This document shows positions 1 to 5,697 of a DNA stretch of 6,433 nucleotides, in pieces; the first letter of the stretch is position 1, and each line of letters starts with the position of its first letter. This DNA comes from VGSZ01 sp044349155. GTDB lineage: Bacteria > Myxococcota > UBA727 > VGSZ01. Under the pieces are notes generated by a model. The model did no database searches. It saw nothing but the letters and a program-made list of their open reading frames with translations, and was not told the DNA's origin. Position numbers and translations under genes: made by a program. The stretch covers positions 1-6,433 of the forward strand of contig JBIKRQ010000359.1 in assembly GCA_044349155.1 (NCBI GenBank), given 5' to 3'.

Positions 1-330
1 GTCGCCAGCACCAAGGTGCGTGACAAGGCCAGCGAGGTCGCCCTTCTTCTCGATCGCCGGCCCGCTCGTCTGGTGCAGCACCGCGCCCATCTCGTGGGCG
101 ATGATGTGCGCGAGGGTGGTTTTGCCGAGGCCAGGCGGACCACTGAGCAACACGTGGTCGAGGGGCTCACCCCGCTGGCGCGCCGCTGTGGCGAACACGC
201 GCAGGTTGTCGATGAGCGGACCCTGGCCCACGTAGTCGGCGAACCGCTGCGGCCGCAGCGCATGATCGAGCTTCTGCTCTTCGGCCCCGGCCTGGCGCTG
301 CAACAATCCCCGTGACGCCGACGTGTTCAT
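1..330 (-). CDS. ruvB: Holliday junction branch-migration ATPase RuvB, N-terminal 110 residues (runs off left edge)
   Basis: RuvB is the hexameric AAA+ motor that, with RuvA, drives branch migration of Holliday junctions in recombinational repair. Only the first 110 residues are inside the window; the frame is still open at base 1. The segment LRPQRFADYVGQ (residues 25-36) is the usual RuvB entry into the ATPase domain. GPPGLGKTT (residues 64-72) is the Walker A site, with K70 as the nucleotide-binding lysine. It is followed by LAHIIAHEMG and TSGPAIEKKGDLA (88-100), which are very characteristic of RuvB. The ATG at 330 is preceded by AGGA (336-339) at 5 bases, and the roughly 24-residue leader before the conserved block is normal for the family. 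No ruvA or ruvC is seen beside it. A possible own promoter with a LexA-like sequence lies upstream, and a terminator-like hairpin sits about 30 bases before the start. The family call is near certain from the motifs. Confidence 0.96.
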   Translation of the reverse strand, partial: MNTSASRGLLQRQAGAEEQKLDHALRPQRFADYVGQGPLIDNLRVFATAARQRGEPLDHVLLSGPPGLGKTTLAHIIAHEMGAVLHQTSGPAIEKKGDLAGLVTHLGAGD

Positions 331-359
331 GCTGATCCTGCTGGCCGAGCCTCGAAGAG

Positions 360-379
360 AAAACCGGCTTTGCGGTTTT
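360..379 (-). terminator. A/T-flanked hairpin, probable intrinsic terminator
   Basis: AAAACCG (360-366) and CGGTTTT (373-379) are perfect 7-base inverted arms around a 6-base loop. On the minus strand the stem ends in TTTT and continues as CTCTT, so it reads as a rho-independent terminator. The A-tract makes it potentially bidirectional. It lies about 63 bases after the stop of the small exported protein and about 30 bases before the ruvB start. It probably ends the upstream unit and would also fall within any ruvB transcript that starts further upstream. The stem has only three G-C pairs, so its strength is uncertain. Confidence 0.55.
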
Positions 380-392
380 GTCGCCGAGGCTG

Positions 393-403
393 TGACGACG
401 TCA
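393..403. promoter_or_regulatory. 11-base palindrome in the ruvB leader
   Basis: TGACGACGTCA is a perfect inverted repeat (TGACG and CGTCA) around a single central base. It lies between the candidate -35/-10 elements and the hairpin upstream of ruvB, about where transcription would start if the TTGACA at 426-431 is used. This position suits an operator, but palindromes this short occur by chance in GC-rich DNA and no regulator is identified. Confidence 0.25.
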
Positions 404-431
404 TCGGCGCAAGATGCTGAACGGCTGTCAA
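403..431 (-). promoter_or_regulatory. Candidate sigma-70-like promoter for ruvB
   Basis: On the minus strand a perfect TTGACA (bases 431-426) stands just after the stop codon of the preceding gene. A hexamer GCCGAT (408-403) follows at 17-base spacing and matches the -10 consensus only at its last two positions. The -35 match and the position in the only gap before ruvB support a promoter; the poor -10 argues for caution. Activator dependence or a different sigma factor would also fit. A start near base 396 would give a leader of about 65 bases. Confidence 0.3.
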
Positions 432-432
432 G
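416..432 (-). promoter_or_regulatory. LexA-like box overlapping the candidate ruvB -35
   Basis: Read on the minus strand, the 17 bases are CTTGACAGCCGTTCAGC. From memory, the Myxococcus xanthus LexA motif is CTRHAMRYBYGTTCAGS. By eye, 14 of 17 positions agree, including the whole GTTCAGS half. The site covers the TTGACA hexamer, where a repressor would block transcription. ruvB is an SOS gene in many bacteria, so the context fits. The consensus is recalled rather than looked up, and a partly degenerate motif can match by chance. Confidence 0.35.
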
Positions 433-442
433 TGGGTGCGCG

Positions 443-1018
443 TCAGTGTTTCGGGGCTGGTGTGGGCGCTGGTGCGAGCGGGGCGGGCGGCGGCAGTGGC
501 GCCTTCAACGGCGTGAGCAGACGGCGCGTCACCTCGGGCAGCTGGTCGAGCAGCTTGCCAGCACCGGGGCCCACCACCTCGACCGACGTGAGCGACGACT
601 CGGCGTACGGCGAGGCGGCGTCGGCACCTTCGGCGCGTGGCCCAATGCCCACGACGAGCGCGAACTCCTTCTGCCGCGGCTGCACCTTGCCCGCGACCAC
701 GAAGTCGACGGCTTCCAGGCGTGCCTGCAGCTTCTCGACGGTGGGGCTGGTGCCGCCCGTGGCCGACGACATCGCGGCAAAGCCCATGATCTGCCGCACG
801 TCGGGCGCGCACAGCACGTCGATGGTTTTGTCTTTGGCGAGCAGCCCACACAGCGACGACGTCAGCGCTGTGGCATCGGCCGAGAGTGCTGCATCAGCGA
901 CGAGGTCGGCGACGAACACGGTCTTCTTCGCCGGCGGCGTCTGCGCGCGCGCGAACCCCACGCCCACGACCGCGACGAACGCAACGACGGAACCAGCGAG
1001 CACTTTGGTCATGGGCAT
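443..1018 (-). CDS. Small exported protein, TolB-N/CsgG-like fold suspected
   Basis: The product has 191 residues and no function I can name. A clear Sec signal peptide spans about residues 1-26, with a hydrophobic VLAGSVVAFVAVVGVGF core and an ARA site before Q26. The body (33-170) has the rhythm VFVADLVADAALSADA, then IDVLCAPDVRQIMGF (66-80), then LEAVDFVVAGKVQPRQKEFALVVGI (101-125). That resembles the order seen in TolB-N/CsgG-like periplasmic proteins: a 'which promoter/level' strand, 'rVls.edvralLg', then 'gadyvvsGsv...'. The resemblance is from pattern only. The last 20 residues are Pro/Ala-rich and end in a basic APKH. The stop is TGA at 443-445. The ATG at 1018 has no good Shine-Dalgarno; the in-frame ATG at 1012 has GGGA five bases upstream and may be the true start. 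It follows the thioredoxin gene by 42 bases, so cotranscription and a shared envelope role are plausible. Confidence 0.8.
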   Translation of the reverse strand: MPMTKVLAGSVVAFVAVVGVGFARAQTPPAKKTVFVADLVADAALSADATALTSSLCGLLAKDKTIDVLCAPDVRQIMGFAAMSSATGGTSPTVEKLQARLEAVDFVVAGKVQPRQKEFALVVGIGPRAEGADAASPYAESSLTSVEVVGPGAGKLLDQLPEVTRRLLTPLKAPLPPPAPLAPAPTPAPKH

Positions 1019-1060
1019 CCCGGTGACGAGGACATTGAAGGCTCAAACCGCGAGCAGACG

Positions 1061-1804
1061 TCAGCCGTGGGGCTTCTTCGCCGGCTTCTTCTTCGCCGTC
1101 GTAGGCGCGGCCGGCGGCGGGGCCGGCGGCTCGACGACGAGTGCTGGCAGGCCGAGGCGTGCGCGCACATCGTTTTCAAGGTTGGCCTTGAGCTCGTCGG
1201 TGTAGCCGACATGCACCGCCGAAATGGTGCCCGCACTGTCGAGCAGCAGCATGTAGGGCAGGCGCTCGGCCGAGTAGCGACGTGCCACCACCTGGAAGCG
1301 GTCGTGCATGACGGGGAACGTGACGTTGCTCTGCTTGGCGAGATCGATGATCTGCTGCCGCTGCTCGTCACCCTTGTCGATGCTCACGAGCATGACGCCG
1401 AGGCCTTGATCTTTGTACGTCGAGTACAGGCGGGCGAGCTCGGGCATTTCGCGTTTGCAGGGCTCGCACCACGTCGCGAAGAAGCTCATGAGCACGAGCT
1501 TTTTGGCCTCGTCGGGCTTCTCGCCGGTCCAGCGCGCCGGGCCCCACTTCACCGTCTTCGACGCCAGCGGTCCGGTGGCGACCACCGTGGGCACGAAGTC
1601 GTTGACGACGGGGAGCGAGAACTGCGGCACCGAGGTACCCGCCGCGAGACCGCTCGGCGCGTCGTGGTTCTGGGCGGGAGCGGCAGGCGCAGCGGGGGCG
1701 ACCGCGGCAGGGGCTGCAGGGGCTGGCGTACCGGGCGCCGCCAACGTCGACGACGTAGCGACGCACGCGAGCAGGGCAGAAGACACAAGGCGCAGACGCA
1801 ACAT
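1061..1804 (-). CDS. Exported TlpA/ResA-like thioredoxin-fold protein
   Basis: This is a 247-residue thiol-disulfide oxidoreductase of the TlpA/ResA/AhpC-TSA type, acting outside the cytoplasm. The N-terminus MLRLRLVSSALLACVATSS is a signal sequence. Cleavage could follow LAA (residue 23), or the LLAC at 11-14 could serve as a short lipobox, which would make it a lipoprotein. An Ala/Pro-rich tether (24-44) leads to the fold at about 55-218. VLMSFFATWCEPCKREMPEL (104-123) holds the redox pair C113 and C116, and LPYMLLLD (182-189) supplies the cis-proline P183. The tail (225-247) is Pro-rich and then Lys-rich. The ATG at 1804 is chosen over an in-frame ATG at 1864 because GGAG stands 6 bases before it and the longer form would put 20 polar residues ahead of the signal. 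The gene starts 13 bases after hisS. The substrate is unknown: cytochrome c maturation or general periplasmic reduction are both possible, and no ccm genes are in view. Confidence 0.93.
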   Translation of the reverse strand: MLRLRLVSSALLACVATSSTLAAPGTPAPAAPAAVAPAAPAAPAQNHDAPSGLAAGTSVPQFSLPVVNDFVPTVVATGPLASKTVKWGPARWTGEKPDEAKKLVLMSFFATWCEPCKREMPELARLYSTYKDQGLGVMLVSIDKGDEQRQQIIDLAKQSNVTFPVMHDRFQVVARRYSAERLPYMLLLDSAGTISAVHVGYTDELKANLENDVRARLGLPALVVEPPAPPPAAPTTAKKKPAKKPHG

Positions 1805-1810
1805 CAACAG

Positions 1811-1814
1811 CTCC
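1811..1814 (-). promoter_or_regulatory. Ribosome binding site deciding the thioredoxin start
   Basis: GGAG on the minus strand lies 6 bases before the ATG at 1804 and immediately downstream of the last sense codon/stop region of hisS (stop at 1818-1820). It supports initiation at 1804 rather than at the longer in-frame ATG at 1864, and suggests translation soon after hisS on a shared message. Confidence 0.7.
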
Positions 1815-1817
1815 AGC

Positions 1818-3098
1818 TCAAGACAGCGCCGCTGCAAGGGCAGCGACGTCGAGGGCGATCTCACGGACGTCGCCGGTGGCCATGGTCTTCACCTTGACGG
1901 TTCCAGCCGCAATCTCGCCTGAACCGATCACAGCACTCAAGCGCGCTTGCGACTTGTCCGCTGCCTTCATCTGCGCCTTCACGCTGCGGCCGCGCACGTC
2001 GGCGCCAACAGCAATGCCCTGCAGGCGCAATTGGAAGGCGAGGCGGTCGACCAACGCGCGGCCGTCGTCGTCAGCGCCCACGAGGTAGATGGCAGGGCCA
2101 GTCGGCGCCACCGTCGTGCCCAGGGCGGTCATCATCAAGATGAGGCGTTCAATCCCTGCAGCAAAACCGACGGCTGGCGTGGGGCGCCCACCGAGGGTCT
2201 CGACGAGGCCGTCGTAGCGTCCGCCGGCGGCCACCGTGCTCTGCGCGCCAAGCCCAGCTTCGCCAACGAACTCGAACACCGTGCGCGTGTAGTAGTCGAG
2301 GCCACGCACCAGGGTGCTGTCGACGACAAACGGGATGCCCAAACGCTCAAGCCCCGCCTGCACCGCGTCGAAGTGGACCTTCGCCTCGGGCGACAAAAAC
2401 GCCAGCGAACGGGGGGCATCAGCGACGAGGGCGCGGTCACCCGGGTCTTTGCTGTCGAGGATGCGCAGCGGGTTGTCGCGCAGGCGCCGGCGGCTGTCTT
2501 CGGAGAGTTTGTCCTCGTGGGCGCTGAAGTACGCGACGAGCTCTTTGCTGTAGGCGGTACGGTCAGCAGGATCGCCCAGGCTGTTGATGAGCAGCTTCGT
2601 CGACGACGCCACGCCCAGGCGCGTGAGCATGGTGTGCACGGCGGCAATCACCGCGACATCCATGCCGGGCTCGGCAAAGCCAAACGCTTCGCAGCCGATC
2701 TGGTGAAACTGACGACGACGACCCGCCTGCGGGCGCTCACGGCGGAACATCGGCCCGATGTAGAAAACCTGCTCGAAGGCGTCGGCAAACAGCTTGCCGT
2801 GCTGCACCATCGCGCGGACCACACCGGCGGTGTTCTCGGGGCGCAGGCACACGTTGGTCACGGCATCGCCGTCGCCACCGTCGTCGAAGGCGAACATCTC
2901 TTTGCCAACGATGTCGGTGCCTTCGCCCACGCCGCGCACAAACACGGCGGTCTCTTCGAGGATCGGCGTGCGGATCTCGCCGAAGCCCCAGGCCACGAAC
3001 GTTTCGCGGGCGATGCGCTCGATGTGTCGCCACGTCGAGAGTTCGCTTTCAAAGAGGTCGTCGGTGCCTTTGACGCTGCTGAGCTTGGGTGCTGCCAT
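1818..3098 (-). CDS. hisS: Histidine--tRNA ligase (HisRS)
   Basis: This class II synthetase activates histidine with ATP and charges tRNA-His in the cytoplasm. Its 426 residues are a normal bacterial length. KGTDDLF (10-16) opens the catalytic domain. LRPENTAG (85-92) is the histidine/ATP contact segment, usually LRPEGTAG, so Gly is replaced here by Asn88. FYIGPMFRRERPQ (112-124) with RQFHQIGCE (129-137) is motif 2. LVRGLDYYTRTVFEF (263-277) is the HisRS-specific segment, with R265. AGGRYDGL (291-298) and TPAVGFAAGIERL (307-319) form motif 3. The anticodon-binding domain follows from about 335, with the usual VRGRSVKAQMKAADK block. The start at 3098 matches the family N-terminus; its Shine-Dalgarno is weak (GGG seven bases away). 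It lies 65 bases after the FHA gene and 13 before the thioredoxin gene. Compared with E. coli HisRS there are a few extra residues at 72-82. Function is near certain. Confidence 0.98.
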   Translation of the reverse strand: MAAPKLSSVKGTDDLFESELSTWRHIERIARETFVAWGFGEIRTPILEETAVFVRGVGEGTDIVGKEMFAFDDGGDGDAVTNVCLRPENTAGVVRAMVQHGKLFADAFEQVFYIGPMFRRERPQAGRRRQFHQIGCEAFGFAEPGMDVAVIAAVHTMLTRLGVASSTKLLINSLGDPADRTAYSKELVAYFSAHEDKLSEDSRRRLRDNPLRILDSKDPGDRALVADAPRSLAFLSPEAKVHFDAVQAGLERLGIPFVVDSTLVRGLDYYTRTVFEFVGEAGLGAQSTVAAGGRYDGLVETLGGRPTPAVGFAAGIERLILMMTALGTTVAPTGPAIYLVGADDDGRALVDRLAFQLRLQGIAVGADVRGRSVKAQMKAADKSQARLSAVIGSGEIAAGTVKVKTMATGDVREIALDVAALAAALS

Positions 3099-3163
3099 GT
3101 CGCCCGGGTAGCCGTCGACGTCGGCTCCCGCAACGCCGTCTCAGCGCCGCCTCACCGCAGTCG

Positions 3164-4840
3164 CTACCGAACCCGCAACTTCAGCTCGACCTTGCCCGCC
3201 TTGATGACGTCGCCGCTGTGCAAAACGATGCCGTCGATTTCGCGGTTGTTGATTTCGACGATGGCCGCGCGGTTGCTGCGCACGCACAACACCGCCGAGC
3301 CCACCTGCGACAACGTGAAGTGCCACGGCCGCAGCCCCGCCGTCTTGGGCATGGCCACCTCGCAGCGCGGGTCGCTGCCAACGCGCATCACGGGCTGGGT
3401 GAGCGGGATCTGCGTGTACGGTTTGCCGCGCAGCGTGACCTCGAGCGACATCTGCCCGCTGTCCGCCGTGACCATCAACGCGCGTTCGAGATCGTCGTCG
3501 GTGGGCCACGCGCCACCGAGGGCTGCGGCGACGTCGAATCCCGTTGTCGTGCGATCGCTCATGCCTGGGCGATCGCCGTTGGTGCCCGCATCGATGAAGT
3601 CGTCGGGGCTCGCGGCCGACGAGAACGCCACCTCGGCTTCGAGGTCTTCGTCGGCAGCGCCGCGCGACAACTGGACGCTGTCGATGAGTTCGGTCCCCAT
3701 CGGTGCTGGGGGCGAACGCTTCTTGCTCGACGACGACGCCGTTGCCGCGGGGGCATCGTTGCGATCGCGCGCTTTGCTGGCGCCGTCTTCGAATTCGTCG
3801 CCGAGAAAGCTGCCATCGCCGAGGTCGTCGAGGTTCAGCCCGCCATGCTGCGGGCGCCCACGACCCATCGCGGTCTCGTCGTCGGGGACCTCGCCAAAGT
3901 CGGCGAGGGGCGAGCGCACGGTCGACGGCCGCGGTCGCGGTGCTGCGCCTCGGGCGGGCGCGGCCTTCTCGGCGACGGCAGGGGCAGATGCTGGCGGACC
4001 AGCGGCCGGAAAGCCGACGTCGACATCGCCGTCTTCGAGGAACAGCACGCCGTAGTCGTAAAAGTTCAGCAAGTCGCCGTGACGCAGCACGCGCACCTGC
4101 TCAATGCGCTCGTTGTTGACCCAGGTGCCGTTTTGCGAGCCGAGGTCTTCGACAGCGATGCCGTCGTCGGTCACCACGATTCGCGAATGCCGACGCGACA
4201 GCCCCAGCAGGCTGATCACCACATCGCACTGCTTGCTGCGGCCGATGACGAGACCGTTGTCGGTGACCTCGTGACGGCTCACCTCGCTGCCGTTGAACAG
4301 CAACACCAACGTCGGCTGCGGCGGCCGGTACTCGACCTGCGACGCGTCGGCGAAATCGTCGCCCTTGTTGGTGGGCGGATCGTCGAACTCGCCGACGAGA
4401 TCGCCGTCGAGGTCGTCGTTCATCTCGATGTCGAGATCGAGGTCGTCGTCGAAGCCCCGTGCAGCCGCACCCACCCCGCGTACGGCGCTGACGGGCGTTG
4501 GGATCGTCGCTGGCGGTGGCGGCAGAGGCGCCTGCGGCACCCGGGCGCGCGGCCGGTCTTGAAACACAGCGGTGAAGCGCCCGAGCTCGATGCGATCTCC
4601 GGGGGAGAGCGGCGCTTCCTGCTCGATGCGCTCGCCGTTGACGTGGACGCCATTTTGCGCCCCGAGATCAAGCACGACAAAGCCGGCGTCGCGTCGTTCG
4701 ATGCGTGCATGGAAGCGCGAGAGCGTGCGATCGTCGAGGACGATGTCGTTTTGCGGGTGCCGACCAAGGCCGATGACTGCCCGAGCGAGCTCGTGCTCGG
4801 CGCGTTGCTCTTCGCCCTCGTAGATGACCAGCCGACTCAC
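3164..4840 (-). CDS. Multi-FHA-domain protein: two canonical FHA domains and one degenerate
   Basis: FHA domains bind phosphothreonine peptides, usually downstream of Ser/Thr kinases. The 558-residue product has no signal or membrane segment and should be cytoplasmic. FHA1 (about 3-95) carries GR at 26-27, SRFH at 41-44 and QNG at 62-64. FHA2 (about 176-270) carries GR at 200-201, SRRH at 215-218 and SQNGTWVNN at 235-243. Both keep the binding residues. A third FHA-like region (about 464-558) has VGSDPRCEV (487-495) where GR is expected and LRPWHF (503-508) where SRxH is expected, so it has probably lost phosphothreonine binding. Between them lie a very acidic stretch (130-168) and a Ser/Pro/Asp linker (277-462), likely disordered, with threonines such as DDETAM (320-325) and DRTTTGF (429-435) as possible phosphosites. 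The GTG at 4840 is the only usable start: an in-frame TAG is four codons upstream, and it overlaps the protease stop as GTGA. Partner and output are unknown. Confidence 0.93.
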   Translation of the reverse strand: MSRLVIYEGEEQRAEHELARAVIGLGRHPQNDIVLDDRTLSRFHARIERRDAGFVVLDLGAQNGVHVNGERIEQEAPLSPGDRIELGRFTAVFQDRPRARVPQAPLPPPPATIPTPVSAVRGVGAAARGFDDDLDLDIEMNDDLDGDLVGEFDDPPTNKGDDFADASQVEYRPPQPTLVLLFNGSEVSRHEVTDNGLVIGRSKQCDVVISLLGLSRRHSRIVVTDDGIAVEDLGSQNGTWVNNERIEQVRVLRHGDLLNFYDYGVLFLEDGDVDVGFPAAGPPASAPAVAEKAAPARGAAPRPRPSTVRSPLADFGEVPDDETAMGRGRPQHGGLNLDDLGDGSFLGDEFEDGASKARDRNDAPAATASSSSKKRSPPAPMGTELIDSVQLSRGAADEDLEAEVAFSSAASPDDFIDAGTNGDRPGMSDRTTTGFDVAAALGGAWPTDDDLERALMVTADSGQMSLEVTLRGKPYTQIPLTQPVMRVGSDPRCEVAMPKTAGLRPWHFTLSQVGSAVLCVRSNRAAIVEINNREIDGIVLHSGDVIKAGKVELKLRVR

Positions 4841-5697
4841 AGGTGCAGGCTAGATGATCGGTGGGGGTGCCGTCGCATTTCAGACCGTCTTCGGCAGAGT
4901 GCCCCAAGCAGCAACAGTGGCGTCGCCCAACCTGGACCGCCCGACGCACACGTTTGGGTGATCTGCGTCGTCGCTGGGGCAGGGCGCTCGACCCCGTAGC
5001 ACTCGCCCGCATCACCGACGCCGGCCGCATAGATCGTGCAAACGCCAGCGATGTCGTCATCGGCAAGGTCGCGTTTGTCGATGGCTCCCTCGCTGGTCGA
5101 GGCAAACATCGTCGCCTCAAACGCCCCCGGATCGCCCGACGGCGGGTGGTCGAGCCCCAACACATGACCAAGCTCGTGGGTGAGCGTGTTCTCGAGGTCA
5201 TACACGACGCGACAGGAGGCTTCGTCGAGGTCGCAGGTGGTGAAGGTGAAGGACGTGTCGTTGATTTCGATGTCGGCGTCGACGAGTCGCCCGGAGCGAG
5301 AATCAAAGGTCACGGTGGTGATCGCCAGGGCGCCCAACGTGTGCGCCCACTGGTCGAGCTCGTCGCCGGGCGTGTCGTTGCGAAAGAGCACGACGTTTTG
5401 GTTGATCGCATCGCCGCCGCCGGCGTGCCAGTTGAAGCCGATCGTCGCCTGGACCGTGGTTTCGCCGACGCTCATGGTCAGGTCGCTGCAGTCGACCGCA
5501 CTCCAGGCGGTGGTGCCGCGCGACAACACCCGCACCAGGTCGCCCGCAGCCACCTCGTACCCGCCGCCGTGCGGGCGCACGACGACGTTGCGGTCTTGCC
5601 AAAACACGCTCGGCCCAAGGTTCGGGGTGCGCGTGCAGACGAAGGCGGCGGCGGGCGTCGACGCAGCAAGAAGCGCGATCATCAGGAGCGCTCTCAT
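4837..5697 (-). CDS. Secreted matrixin-type (M10-like) zinc metalloprotease with MYXO-CTERM-like tail
   Basis: This is a metzincin endopeptidase, exported and probably held at the cell surface. The 286 residues begin with a Sec signal (1-18, AAA before F19). The zinc-binding motif HELGHVLGLDH (174-184) gives the three histidines H174, H178 and H184 and the catalytic E175. M197 in ATMFAST is the expected Met-turn, and the DDDIAGVCTIY block (213-223) closes the domain as in matrixins. No conserved cysteine-switch propeptide is evident. Near the C-terminus, CASGGPG (250-256), a hydrophobic ATPLLLLGALC (258-268) and RRR (269-271) match the Cys-hydrophobic-Arg order of MYXO-CTERM sorting tails. 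Unusually, 15 more residues follow, ending SSSLHL. The ATG at 5697 overlaps the preceding stop as ATGA and the TGA at 4837-4839 overlaps the FHA gene as GTGA, so all three genes are probably coupled. Substrates are unknown. Confidence 0.92.
   Translation of the reverse strand: MRALLMIALLAASTPAAAFVCTRTPNLGPSVFWQDRNVVVRPHGGGYEVAAGDLVRVLSRGTTAWSAVDCSDLTMSVGETTVQATIGFNWHAGGGDAINQNVVLFRNDTPGDELDQWAHTLGALAITTVTFDSRSGRLVDADIEINDTSFTFTTCDLDEASCRVVYDLENTLTHELGHVLGLDHPPSGDPGAFEATMFASTSEGAIDKRDLADDDIAGVCTIYAAGVGDAGECYGVERPAPATTQITQTCASGGPGWATPLLLLGALCRRRSEMRRHPHRSSSLHL

Noticed and set aside
1805..1864. Longer thioredoxin start at 1864
   Set aside because: The extra 20 residues lie inside the hisS coding end, are polar and would precede the signal peptide, while the ATG at 1804 has GGAG at the right distance.
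323..1897. Plus-strand open frame of 524 codons
   Set aside because: It is antisense to the exported-protein, thioredoxin and hisS genes. The translation is Arg/Gly/His-rich, has no recognisable domain, and crosses several minus-strand genes and gaps, as expected of a GC-rich shadow frame.
3099..3163. Possible terminator or promoter between the FHA gene and hisS
   Set aside because: The 65 bases hold only short GC-rich inverted repeats around a GTCGAC centre, with no T-tract and no convincing -35/-10 pair.
1947..4055. Plus-strand open frame of 702 codons
   Set aside because: It is opposite hisS and the FHA gene, both certain by motifs, and crosses the gap between them. The composition is low-complexity and no family is recognisable.
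3089..4999. Plus-strand open frame of 636 codons
   Set aside because: It mirrors the FHA gene and the end of the protease gene. The Val/Asp/Arg-rich translation is a reverse-complement image of the acidic FHA linker codons.
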